This document shows positions 33,245 through 44,579 of a stretch of DNA of 64,000 nucleotides, piece by piece (within the stretch, counting starts at the first letter, position 1; each line of letters opens with the position of its first letter). The DNA is from Cannabis sativa. Taxonomy: Eukaryota > Streptophyta > Magnoliopsida > Rosales > Cannabaceae. The notes under the pieces were generated by a model. The model made no database searches and had not been told where the DNA came from. It saw nothing but the letters and a program-made list of their open reading frames with translations. The translations under genes were made by a program, and so were the position numbers. The stretch is from positions 51,780,406-51,844,405 of the forward strand of contig NC_083603.1 of assembly GCF_029168945.1 (NCBI RefSeq), written 5' to 3'.

Positions 33245-35128
33245 TGTTGGGTTTTATGCCCTAAATAAAACTCTATTTCAATGTAATCTATTTTATTCAA
33301 CATCAATAAAGAAACAGAAGTATTTTTCATTCATTTGTGTATGTTTTGGTTCACTTTATCAATTGCTTGTCTATTTGATTTATAAATTCATATTAAACCC
33401 TTTTCACATACTTGATCCTGTTTAATGTGTTGTCAACACTTTGGAAAGTAAACATGACTATGTGAATAAAGTTTCCTAGATTTATCAGACACAGGGTTTT
33501 ACTAATATGATAATCTACAACAGAGTTTACTTGCATTTGGAGAAATGCTATGTTCTTTCCAGAACATTGGTTAAACTAAAGCTCAGGTTGGATGCATGGA
33601 GTATGCATCGGAAGGGACCGATATTGAACTTTGACTTAGATTTATTAAACTTACCGTAAAATCTATTCAAGTCAATATCACCTAGTTGAACCTAGATCAA
33701 ATGATCTTAATCCTGTTATGATTAGGCTCAATCTCAGGAGGCTATTCGTGTTCTTTGATTTGTTAGTTAAGCCTACTTTTAGGTCAGGGTGATACGTACA
33801 TTTTGGGAACACGGTAGTGCAATTGAGTGGGAGCGCTAACATAAACATGGAATCTATAGCTTCTATTTGGCGAATAGTAAGCAAAGGATGATCTCCTTCG
33901 AGCTTGACCAAACGAAATAAATGGTGGAGTACTCATTTCACATAAGCTGAAATATCATTTATACGGGGTCAGGTGTTTTAAGGATAAAATACATAGTAGG
34001 GTGTAACGGTAATCTAATCCCTTTACAGTGTAGATTATTCATATAGAGGATCATTGATCAAATTAGGATTATAACAATGGATAACTAATGATGTGTCTAT
34101 ATGGTGGAACATATAGAGCATTCTATATACTGAGAGTGCAATTCTAAGTTCTATGTGTGGATTCAACGAAAAATTAATAAGTCAGTGAATTTAGGTAATA
34201 AATTCTCGATTTGCTTATTGCAAGCTCGGTTATATAGACCCATGGTCCCCCCACTAATTGAGATAATATTGCTTGTAAGACTCATGTAATTGGTTTTGAT
34301 TAATCAATTATAATTCTCAAATTAGACTATGTCTATTTGTGAATTTTTCACTAAGTAAGGGCGAAATTGTAAAGAAAGAGTTTTAGGGGCATATTTGTTA
34401 ATTATGATACTTTGTATGGTTCAATTAATAAATATGATAAATGACAATATTATTTAATAATTATTTATAGTTATTAAATAGTTAGAATTGGCATTTAAAT
34501 GGTTGAATTAGAAAATTAGCGTTTTTGAGAAAATCAGATGCAAAAGTGATAAAACTGCAAAATTGCAAAAAGTGAGGCCCAAATCCATACTGCCATGGCC
34601 GACCACTTTTATAGGAATTATCCTCTGATATTTTCATTATTTTAATGCCAAATAATTCAAACCTAACCCTAGTGGAATGCTATAAATAGATAGTGAAGGC
34701 TTCAGGAAAATTACACTTTTCATTCAGAAAAACCTGAGCCGCTCTCTCTCTACCTTGGCCGACCACTCCCTCTCTCTCTTCTTCCTAAAGATTTCGAAAT
34801 ACTTAGTGATTAGAGTAGTGCCCACACACAGCAAGTGATACCTCAATCATAGTGAGGAAGATCGTGAAGAAAGACTTTCAGCAAGGAGTTTTAGCACTAA
34901 AGAATCAGAGAAAGAGATCCAGGTTCAGATCTTGATAATACTCTGCGACAGAAAGGATACAAGAGTTAGAGATCTGAACGGAAGGAGTCATATTATTCCG
35001 CTGCACCCAATGTAAGGTTTACTAAACTTTATATGTGTTTATTTCATCGTTTTAGAAAGTTCATATTTAGGGTGTTAATCAACATACTTGTGAGTAGATC
35101 TAAGATCCTGGTAAAATAATTTCCAACA
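33245..35128 (+). mobile_element. Solo LTR (1884 bp) inserted in E1
   Basis: It starts TGTTGGGTTTTATGCC and ends TTTCCAACA, with 6-base terminal inverted repeats TGTTGG/CCAACA. The flanks are TAATA and TAATC, a duplication with one change. A TATAAATA box is at 34681-34688. No primer site or coding sequence is attached, so it is a solo LTR. A second copy of the same family starts at 63613. The lineage is not certain; a Copia-type LTR is possible. It lies between the E1 antisense promoter and its coding region. Confidence 0.75.
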
Positions 35129-35401
35129 TAATCGTACCTTCCAGGTAAATCACAATGTACAAGGTCGGTCATCGACTAACATCTTAAGTACACTTACTAA
35201 GACACGTAGTAAGTCCTAAGTTATACTATTGACTATAATAGACTCACTACTGAGCCTTATACAGAGTTCCTAAGAGGAACCACGCATAAGGCTATAGTTG
35301 TATATGCCTCCAAGGCCGTCATGAGACCCTAGTCGGGTCAACAGAGGGAAGAAAATTGGTTGCCCCTTAGAGCCTTGGCCTTTGTCGGCCAGAGTTCCAA
35401 C

Positions 35402-35512
35402 CTTAGTGGCTGGCCAGACCCCCTAACCCAGCCTAGTGGCTGGCCAGACCCCCGACCCAGCCTAGTGGCTGGCCAGACCCCCTGACCCAACCTAGTGGCT
35501 GGCTAGGAACCC
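35402..35512 (+). repeat. Minisatellite of 29-30-bp units in E1
   Basis: Three nearly identical units of the form CCTAGTGGCTGGCCAGACCC followed by CCTGACCCAG lie at 35402-35431, 35432-35460 and 35461-35490, with a partial fourth. They carry the same TGGCCAG word seen in the E1 LTRs and gag. Confidence 0.8.
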
Positions 35513-35959
35513 TTGGCCGGCCACCTAACAGCCTTCCTTGGCCAGCCAGGCTTTAAACAAGACCTCCATGGTTGGCCAGGACCTGCACAGATCAAAACAT
35601 ATGTTATTTCAAGAACTCAAACATGTTTTTTTGTCTTATTCGTGACTCAAAGAGCTAAGAATCACAACGAAGATTAGATTCAGATCTTTTTCGTCTAGAA
35701 ATCACACATTACATGTCCTAAGGCTATCATGTAGATCAAAATACTGAAAGGACAACAATCTAACATAAGAATCAAATGATGTTCAAAGCAAGAAATATTG
35801 TTCATGCATTCATGGCAAGATCAACCAAATAAAGTGAAATAGCAGGAATAAAAAGCTTACTCACTATGAAAAACCCTTAAGGAAGAATGTGGGAAGCTTA
35901 AATCGTCAAAACGACACGAAAATCTTGGGAGAATGTTGCTTGATGGGTTCGGCCCTCTA

Positions 35960-36070
35960 GAGAGAAGGAGGAGCTTCTTCAAATGCAAATTTCTAGTGAG
36001 AGAAAGTAAAATGTAAAAAGTGAAAAGTGAAAAAGGTTTTTTCCTCCAAAAGCACTTATATAGTACATGT
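35960..36070 (-). promoter_or_regulatory. Antisense promoter of E1
   Basis: On the minus strand a TATATAAG box is at 36062-36055. It is followed by a pyrimidine-rich leader (CTTTTTCACTTTTCAC and TTTCTCTCACT-like words). It lies about 230 bases inside the 3' LTR, as in E2 and E3. The gene it would drive starts at 33107, now separated by the solo LTR. Confidence 0.5.
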
Positions 36071-36289
36071 GGGACCCTTTCTTCACTTACTTCACCTACA
36101 CATCAAAGAGATAACTAAAGCAATCATTTCTCTACAGCAAATGAGATTAGACAGTTAAGGAAAAGTATTTCAAAAAGCTAAAAATGCAACAACTTTTATT
36201 CAGTAAAGGCTACAGCAGTCCCGACTGCACCAACATAGCTGGTAAGTCCCTATCCGTACAAATGTTCCCACAGGCACTTGGGCAGAAAA

Positions 36290-37118
36290 TATTATCTTGA
36301 TTTTTGTCCTCCTGATGTGGCAGTGTTTATGTGGACAAAATCAGTGCCACATGGCAGTACATCTCACCAATGAGAAGGCCAAGTCAGTACCTCAACAAAC
36401 AGAGACCCCAACACTCAAACAGACATCAAGTGACGGACCAACTTCCTCATAGAAGTTGGCCGGCCCGACCAGCCTTTGGACTGCACCATGGCTGGCCAGC
36501 CTACTCACTACAAGGGTCTAGCCGGTCAAGAGAAGCTATACAAGGTTTTTTGTGCACTTTTACACATGGACAACATCATTTGGGCTGTGAATTGGGTCCT
36601 AAAAGCCCAATAAAATAGTTGAATAATATCTATGCTCAAGGGTATTTTGGTCTTTTATAATTAATTAATTGAATATACAAATAACTAGGGTTTAAAGTGT
36701 AAATGAGGGTTTTAGGCTTCCTATATAAAGGTCTTAAATCTAACCTAGGAACCTAAGTTCAGTTTAAGCCTGATACTAGTCTCTAAGCTCTAAGTCTAAT
36801 TCTAATAACTTTCCTCTTCTTCACTCTCTCTCTCACACGCCCATACAGGCTATCTCTACACTTGAGATTTGCCAATCTTGATTCGTTCTTTGTATCCTTT
36901 AGGGTGCTATATCACATCCCACCTATAGTGATCTGAATAGTGTTAACTCTCGATATTAATATAACTAAAAGGGGAGTAGATCATTACCCGCTATCAAAGG
37001 GGGCCAAACGTCTATAACAAATCTATGTGTTCTTTTTTTTCATTCTATTCGTTCACCATGTGGCAAACATCAGGTCCATATGACCCCACTACCGGTTGAT
37101 CATTTTTTGAGGTTAACA
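36290..37118 (+). repeat. E1 3' LTR
   Basis: 829 bases, from TATTATCTTGATTTT to GGTTAACA, aligned to 10693-11543. The initial TG has become TA. Nearly all CG dinucleotides retained in the 5' copy read TG or CA here. A CATTA duplication follows at 37119-37123. Confidence 0.75.
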
Positions 37119-37127
37119 CATTACAAC

Positions 37128-39720
37128 ATGGAAAATACTCAAAATGACGAGCTAGTCATGGAAGAACAAACAACACATCAACCAGAAAAAGAGTCACAGG
37201 TGCACAAACTCGGACCAACCAAGGAAGGGGTCCTACTGAGAGGAACTTCGAGAGAAGTGACCCTAAGGAATAATTTCTTAAGAGAATGGAGTCAGATGCA
37301 TATGACCCCACAAGATATGTCCCAATTGTCAAGTTAGAAAATCAACAACTCTGTCGAAGGCTCGCAAAATCCAATTGAAGAAATGAGGAATTGGAACGGG
37401 CCATGGATGTGGCCAGAGTAACTCAAAAAGATGCACGGCTTGTGTAGGAAGAGCAGACTGTACGATGACTGCAATAGATGCCCCATGGTTCGCAACCCAA
37501 AAGGGCACAAGGACCCAACATTGAAGAACAGAAACCAAACAATCACACTCACCCTTAGGAACAACAACTAGGGGAGAAAAGGGACATTCATGTTTATGGG
37601 CAAGGCCCTTAGAATTAGGGAGCGAAAACTTCGTGGCCAACACGAGCAAGGGGGCAATAGACGTCTCAAAGAAATAATAAAAATGCAAGTGATCAACCAC
37701 CTAATTGGTCTGGTCATCCCCCACATCCACCACAAGGATGTAAGAAAGAAGAAAGAGACAATATGTACACATACTTGAATAGAGGAAGAGTCTCTAACTT
37801 ATTTGAAAGGTGGAGACCTGCTCGAGAATCACCATAAGAATTAGAGGCTAATATAGCCCAGAGTAAATCAAGGAGTAATTGCAAAATCGATCCTCGAGGT
37901 CTCGCACATGGTAAGACCCCTCACATGGTAAGAGAACACCCCAATATGAATATCGAGGCGAGAAAGAAAGTATGAGTAACTTTCAAAGTTACCAATCAGA
38001 AAGTATCTATCCAAGTCAATCAATGAGCAATTATGATGGCAAGCAAGATCGATGCCAAAACATGTCTGATCAACCTAATTTGTGAGACCATATAAATTGA
38101 AGGCACCTTGATTTGGGTGAGCATATAAATAGAAATTCACCAGATCTCAGAGTGAGATTGAACATAAAGCTCAATGAGTGAATGAAAGAACTAATCAACC
38201 CTCTGATAGCTCCATCCAACAAAGGATAATATAGTTGGAAGATTAGTTTAGGAAATATCAAGATGGAGAGTATGGAAAACTTCCAGGCTATTATTCACAC
38301 GATGATCCAAAACCTTTTCACCCTGATATTTTGAACTCACGATTCTCGAAAGGATTCAAGAACCCTCATGTCGCACAATACGATGGAACCACATGCCCTG
38401 TCGCATATTTGAATAACTTTAATACTATAATGGGAACAAGTAATGTTTCTAATAACTTGTGTTGCATATTGTTTCCTACGTCGCTAACAGGGGCAATGAG
38501 TAGTTGGTTTGATAAGTTTACAAATCACTCCATCACCTAGTGAGAACAATTATCTAAAGAATTAAAAAAGTAATTTCAGGTTGCGAGGGACAAAAGATCA
38601 GAAGCATCATCCTTGACAAATATTAAACAATAGTCGGGGGAATCTTTGAAAGCATTCCTGAGTTACTTTAGCATGACAGTAGCAAAGGTTAAAAACTTGA
38701 ATAATAGTATTCAATTGACACCACTCCAGGCTGGGATAACTACTGACTTGCCTACCATGGGAGGCGAGTTGTGGGATGATTTGCAAAGGTGCCCAGTTAA
38801 ATTAATAAATGAATTTAATGATAGGGCACCCATCTATGTTAGGAAGGAAGAAGCTCAGACTGAATTAAAAGTATTAAAGGATGGCTTGGGGAATAAACCC
38901 CAGCTTAAGGAATGTCGAAACAAACGTTGTAAAGATGAGTGAAAGCCATGAACCACATGGGAAGAGGAAAGATGATTCCAAGGACTCATCCGACAAAAAG
39001 AAACAGAAAAAGTATGTCCTAATTTATACCGTGTATACCAAGCTAAACGAAACACGAGAAAATATATTCCTTGCGAATGAGAATAGGTCGCATTTTGCAA
39101 GCCAGAACCTATGAGGAATGCAAGGAATAAACGGGATCAGAATAAATATTGTCACTTTCACATGTACATTGGTCACACCACTGAGGAGTTTCGATAACTT
39201 AAAGATGAGATTGAAAGTCTAATTTCTAGAGGTTACTTTCAACAAGACGTGAAGAATAGGGGGAATGAGTAGATTCAACCCACAACCAGAATCAAAACCA
39301 AAATGTCCAGCAACCATCTATAGAGGGTGAGGACATCTTGGTGAATTTTTTAGGGGACCCCATCTTGTGGGAACAAGTAACACTGCACAAAAGAGATACA
39401 TAAACCAAGTTAAAAATCAATCTTCAATTTTTGTGCCTGAGATGACAAAACGAGCTAAGAATGAAGAACTTCCAATAACTTTTACTGATGAAGATGTGAT
39501 GCACGCAAGGTTTCCTCATTTAGATCCACTCATGATATCCATTCAGCTCTAAAATAAGAGAATAAAGTGAGTCTTGGTTGATAATGGGAGTTCAATGAAC
39601 ATTCTGTATAAAGAGACCTTAAAAAAATGGGATTAGATGGAATGACTCTAAAACCATGCATGGTTAATAATCTGTCATCACTTGGAGGAAAGAACATTAA
39701 TAATTTACATTCACAATTGG
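37128..39720 (+). pseudogene. E4 gag and start of protease, decayed
   Basis: ATG 37128 (MENTQNDELVMEEQ) opens a 69-residue stretch to a stop at 37337. It is the first ATG after the E4 leader once E1 is removed. The gag core is readable in fragments at 38331-38540 and 38646-38942 (SRFSKGFKNPHVAQYDG, LKAFLSYFSMTVAKVKN). The zinc knuckle near 39148-39192 keeps C-x2-H-x4-H but has Phe for the final Cys. The protease motif VLVDNGSSMN lies near 39570. Similarity stops at about 39720, inside protease, so the rest of pol and the 3' LTR are missing from this side. Confidence 0.65.
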
Positions 39721-40987
39721 GTAACTGAAATAATAAGATTCATGTTCCTAAGCATTCATCCATATTTAACTACATTGTTTTTGTATTTTAATTTTACTGC
39801 TTTTAAATTTAATTCTTGTTAAACATTATTCTCAACTTTACCAAGTAAAAATATAAATCTAGTTTGTGGTACTTGATATTAATTCCCTATGGATCGACCT
39901 CACTTATGTGAGTAAAACTGCAATAAATTACGTACACTTGCGTATCCGTTTATAATTTGCGTAACAAGTTATCCTTGGGAGTTTGTGTCCATCGTGGCCA
40001 ATCATATTGTGGAAACCAACTCATTATGATTAATATTCTTTGGGAGTCACATATTCATAGAAAGTTATGCGTAGCTCAAATCAAGACATGTCTTATATTT
40101 ATTAAGAGTTTGATGAAGCGCTTAAATTATGACATTACCATATGATGATAGGTAGTAGTAGATCACTACCAGTATGAATACCAATCTCGATAGAGACAAG
40201 ATCCTACTAATTGGAAAGACAAAATGGTCGTCGTGGGAGATATCACCTTTGATGCCTAACCATGTAATGGGGTACCGAGGGCTTGAAAAATAATCACCAC
40301 TAGTATATATATTGTTAATGAATTTTATTATGATTGTGAAATGTTGATTTTGAGAAAAATCGTGTTGTGATAAATGGTTTATATATTATGGTATTAGCAT
40401 AAGGGTGAAATGTTGAAAGTATTAATGGTGTCATGTACTGGTTAGTAATCTTAATGTTTATGGTATGACCTTTTAAATTTATGAATGTTGAATGACTATT
40501 ATGTGTGTGCGTGATGTGTAATTTGTACGTTTTAGCATTTCGAAGTATTTGTTAGGGTTGGAGAGATATCCAAACCCTAGTTTGATAATTTGAATGATTG
40601 TTGGTGTTGTGGTTGAAATCTGTCATTTTTTGTGTTTCCTACTAGTAAGATTGACTTACTAATCATTCTCGTTTACTTAATTGTTTCGTGTTGTAGGTTA
40701 GTGTAAACTCAAAGTAGAGTAGTGAGTGTCGAGGTTTGGTTTCAGAAGATGTAAATGTGGCCAACCTTAGGTTGTTTTGAAATTGGTGTTTTGGAAAAGG
40801 AAACTTTATGGGTTTCAATACTTTTGGAATAATTATATTATTGTATTACTTCTAAATGATGTAAAACTAAAGTGCACACACTATTTTAAGGTCTTTATTA
40901 TATGGGATTTCAAAATCATGAGCTTAAGTAAAATGTTTTAATTTTTTTTTTTATATTTTTGAGTTTGTATTTATTTGGGTCGTTACA
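39721..40987 (+). repeat. LTR debris of other Ty3/gypsy families
   Basis: The stretch at 39880-39966 has the phrase TTCCCTATGGATCGACC and TACACTTGCGTATCCG, reminiscent of Athila-type LTR 3' ends. The end of this region, GGGTCGTTACA at 40977-40987, is typical of Tekay/Del-type LTR termini. No matching start was found, so these are fragments. No coding sequence is seen. Confidence 0.35.
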
Positions 40988-41639
40988 ACAATAATCCTTT
41001 AAGTTTATTTTTATTTGTGAATTTAAGATATTATTTAAATTAAATATCAATTAAGATTGTCACTGCATACACTTATGTACACGTGACACTAAAACTTTGA
41101 AGTTAATAAAAACATGCTACAATACACAAGTATCTACAGTGATAATCCAGTTGGTATTTAACAATGTGATTTTAATTAGAATCTCAAATTTACAAACATA
41201 TGTGAAGTTAAAAGGGTATTGCCATGAAAAAATCAAAAGATTAAGTGTATAAAAATTAAAACACTTAAAAGAAAAAATTAGTGAAAATGATATTTGTTTT
41301 CAATGACATTATTAGTTTTCAATGATATTTGTCATTGTTTTAAAAGAAAAAATCAATGAAATTACATAATTTTGAATTGTCATCACAAGTTTTTAAAATT
41401 TAAAATGATAATAATTAAATAACAATAACTTAAATTAATTTTAAGAGAATCAATATAATATTAAAATTATATATTTTTTTTTAAATTATTAGAAAATTTA
41501 TATTAAAATTTTAGAAAATTAATATTTGTATGAAAGTAGTGATTAAGCATACATATTTTTATATTATTCAAGTATTTTATATTACTATTTTAATTATTTA
41601 TTAAATTAAAAATATGATAAATTATTTTATAAAATATTT
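40988..41639. other. AT-rich DNA without recognised features
   Basis: Long A and T runs; no open frame or repeat boundary could be supported. It may include the decayed interior of the hAT-like fragment that ends at 41789. Confidence 0.4.
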
Positions 41640-41789
41640 TTTTGGACCCTTATTATAAAGATAAATGATATTTTTAAAAATTATTAAGAAAGTATGTCTA
41701 TTTTTTAAAAAGTATATTTTTATTTGGGCCCCTAAAATGAATGAGCCCTAGGCGCGAGCCTAGCCTGCCTATACCTAAGACCGACCCTG
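41640..41789 (-). mobile_element. hAT-like terminal fragment
   Basis: Read on the minus strand from 41789, the sequence begins CAGGGTCGGTCTTAGG and continues with GCCTAGGGC and GGGGCCCAAATAAAA words. This is the same terminal layout as the complete element at 41983-42263, in opposite orientation. The other end was not found. Confidence 0.5.
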
Positions 41790-41982
41790 ATCATATGATA
41801 ATATTACTTATAAAAATATTTTATTTTTTATTTTTTATGGGAACTATCTATTTTTATTTAGGGAAAAAAAACAGAAAAATACAAAAAAGAAAAAAAAATT
41901 ACAAATATACTATGGACCGACCCTTTAAATATTTATACAGGCCACATACAAATATTTATAAAAATACCACATGCTCTAAACC

Positions 41983-42263
41983 CAGGGCCGGCCCTAGGCA
42001 TAGGCGGGTTAGGCCCGTGCCTAGGGCCCACACTTTTCGGGGGTCCAAAATAAAAAAAATTATTAGGCTTTTATTTAAGTAAAATTAAGTGTATTATAAA
42101 CAACAAATATTTATAGCTTAGTTGGTTGAGGTGGAAGCCATAATATTTAAGGTCATGGGTTCAAATCCCATAACACTCTTTTTTTGATATTTTTTTTAAT
42201 GTATTTTTGAGGGCCCCAAAATTTATTTCGTCTTGGGCCCATATATTTTCAGGGCCGGCCCTG
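41983..42263. mobile_element. Complete non-autonomous hAT-like element (281 bp)
   Basis: The terminal inverted repeat CAGGGCCGGCCCT occurs at both ends (41983 and, inverted, up to 42263). An exact 8-base target-site duplication TCTAAACC lies at 41975-41982 and 42264-42271. The 8-base duplication and CAGGG ends are diagnostic of the hAT superfamily. There is no transposase coding capacity, so it is a MITE. The centre contains a tRNA-like segment. Confidence 0.85.
42112..42175 (+). other. tRNA-like segment inside the hAT element
   Basis: An A-box match TAGCTTAGTTGG lies at 42114-42125 and a B-box match GGTTCAAATCC at 42158-42168, 32 bases apart, which is normal tRNA spacing. The B-box sits in a perfect T-arm: stem ATGGG, 7-base loop, CCCAT. 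No acceptor stem could be closed, so it is a tRNA relic or an internal Pol III promoter, not a functional tRNA gene. Confidence 0.6.
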
Positions 42264-42271
42264 TCTAAACC

Positions 42272-43380
42272 TTTAGCTGCAAGGAAGGAACGATCAAGAA
42301 GAACAGACCTCGATCGTTCAAATCAGCAACACAACCAAAATGAAACCAAAACGAGGGAAATACCACCATTAATTCCGGCGAAATCAATTGGAAAAGAAAA
42401 CATGCAATGATCTAAACAGAAAATGACGAAATAAATCAGAAAAAACTGTGAAGAAACTGAAATTACACATTTGTTTTCTGTTTTATTCGATCAAAACAAC
42501 TTCCCCTAATATCGAAATCCAGATTCATGAAATGTAGATCTGTAACAAACAGATCTGGAGCTCCCCCGAATCTAAAACAATGTATGATGTGAATTTTTTT
42601 TTTAAAAAAAACCTCATGAATAATATATCTACGTTATATACAGTTGCATTTTGGTTGATTACTGGTTTCTAATGTGGAATATATTTTTTAAAAAATACAA
42701 TAAGAAGAGCAAATTCGAATTAAGGTACAACCAGTTACGTATAAGTCTGTTTATTATTTGTTTTGGTTGCCTTATAGTTGCATTATCGTTTTATGATAGT
42801 TTATATATTATGCATGAATTAATTTGACGGGGACTAAAAAATAGCAGTTATACATGGTAAGTTTTGTGGAAATAGTTACATATTAGTTTTATAATGAAAT
42901 AACATATGCAAGTAGCAAAACTATAATAAAACTACAAAACAACTGTATACAAACTAAAATACAGGAAAAACTCTTTGAACATCAACATCCATGGTAAATC
43001 TAATTGTTACCCATTGATGATATAAAAATGGACAGGAAACAACTAGACAAAAAACATATTAAAAAAAAACACATACAGAAGGTGTTTACACTATTAAAAA
43101 ACTATGAAAAAACTATTACAAAATGATAAATAATCAAATGAAGAAATTGAAATGAAAAACAATAAAACATCTGGAAAAACAAAAACAGAAAAAAAAAAAA
43201 AAACAACAACAACAACAAAATGAAACAGAAATTAAGACTAAACAAACGAAAATGAAAAACCCATAAAAAGAACAAATAAATTAAACTAACAAAATAGAAG
43301 CCCTAAAAAACCAAACAAAACAAAAATAAATGTTAAAATGAAAAACCTAAAATAGTAAAATCGATAAACACAAAACACAC
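42272..43380. other. Intergenic AT-rich DNA
   Basis: No gene supported. An A-rich stretch with (CAA)n near 43193-43220 is a microsatellite. Short open frames here show no recognisable pattern. Confidence 0.4.
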
Positions 43381-43440
43381 TAATGTCAAATACGAAAAAA
43401 TTCAAAAAAGGGGGAAACCAAAAAGAAACCGAAAACAAAC

Positions 43441-43637
43441 CTGAGATCGAAAACCACCACCAACTTGATCATTTTTTTTAGAAACATCTTCAAGAATTTT
43501 TTCCTGGGCAGCCACCTTCGATTTCTTCTTTGGAGGAAGTCGCTCACGTTTAGACAATGGAGGAAAAAATCAGAGTCATCCTCCTCAACAACAGGTCGTT
43601 GACCATTGTTTCTATTAGCTAAAGATTTCAATCCCAT
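43441..43637 (-). pseudogene. Possible broken exon of unknown plant gene
   Basis: On the minus strand a frame starts MGLKSLANRNNGQRPVVEEDD at 43637. After DSDF a one-base change near a T6 run would switch to a more protein-like basic reading ending at a GT donor (CTCAG|GTTTGT near 43440). The upstream minus-strand leader is pyrimidine-rich. I do not recognise the product. It may be the first exon of a dead or transposon-captured gene. Confidence 0.3.
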
Positions 43638-44419
43638 TTTAGAGCTTTTCTTTTGAACAGGGGAAGGAGTTGATGAAGAACGAGTTACAGCTATATTTAT
43701 GTATGGATTAAGAGAAAAATAAAAGGATGGAAAACGGTTATGGGATTCGGTTAATGGGAGTTGAAAAAAAATTTGAAGAACAAAAAGAAGAGAGAAAATA
43801 GAGTTGGGATTGTGGAGAAGAAAGAGTTCAGCTATGGAGGTTGATATTTTTTTTAAAAAAAAAAACTAAAAAGAAATAGAAAATAAAAGGAAAAAGAAGA
43901 GAAAAAGAGAAGGAAATGATGAATGGTTGATTGATAGAGGTCATAGTCTACAGACGTGTAGTGATGCATGCATGAAATGTGTGTGCAAGTGGTAAAATTG
44001 TAATACAATAGAGTTGAAGAGTAAAAATGTAGGCTTAACCGTGTGGTTGTATATTAGTAATAAAGTATGTATTTTGTATTTTTGGTGTAAAAATTTCTTT
44101 TATTTATGTATTATTATATATTATTACTTTAATAATTTTTTTTTTCTAAAACAAAAATACTAAAATAGTTCAATCTATTCTAAAACCAAACATAAGAATA
44201 TTTTCAGCATAATCTAATTAAGTTCAGTCCAGTCCAATTCATTCATTTTCAGTCCAATCCAATTCAATTATTTTCAGTCCAATCCTGAGTTCCAAAGGGG
44301 CTCTCTGGAAACAAAGCCAAAATACTTTTACATATTGGGGGCAAAGTTGTCTAACTTTTGTTATAGAAGGGTCATTCTATAAATTGTCAAAATAAAGTGG
44401 TAGTAGTGTAAATAAGGTT

Positions 44420-44579
44420 AGGGAATAAATACAGTTTGGTAATAAGGTCATGTCACAGCTTTCAGTTTCTAACAGAACCTAAAGCAAAAAAAACCATAAC
44501 AAAACTCACTTCTTCTCTTTTCTCAAATTTCAAATTTTGGTCTGCACAAAAGAGACCAAAAAAACTGATATCGGTGAAG
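44420..44579 (+). promoter_or_regulatory. Putative promoter and 5' UTR of the coiled-coil gene
   Basis: An AATAAATAC TATA-like word lies near 44424, about 155 bases before the ATG at 44580. The sequence between is A-rich with CTTCTTCTCTTTTCTC pyrimidine tracts as in many plant leaders. Assignment is tentative. Confidence 0.3.

Larger units (their letters stand above)
10693..37118 (+). mobile_element. E1: old Tat-like Ty3/gypsy retrotransposon, interrupted by E2 and a solo LTR
   Basis: The element is 26.4 kb with its insertions. After removing E2 and the solo LTR it is about 12.9 kb, close to E2 (11.6 kb) and E3 (12.4 kb). It is bounded by diverged LTRs and a CATTA duplication. Order inside: LTR, primer site, gag, protease, RT, RNase H, integrase, tandem repeats, antisense gene remnants, antisense promoter, polypurine region, LTR. 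Every coding part contains stops and frameshifts, so it is dead. Confidence 0.8.

Noticed and set aside
37329..37700. Minus-strand 123-codon frame
   Set aside because: It is antisense to decayed E4 gag and has no match to the antisense gene domains seen in E1-E3.
42112..42175. Functional tRNA gene
   Set aside because: The T-arm and the A and B boxes are good, but no 7-bp acceptor stem closes and no plausible anticodon stem is seen.
42207..42410. 67-codon plus-strand open frame
   Set aside because: It starts inside the hAT element and runs out across its end and the target duplication; no coding pattern.
43386..43637. Intact small gene
   Set aside because: The frame after DSDF becomes implausible and a one-base shift gives better text, so at most it is a broken exon.
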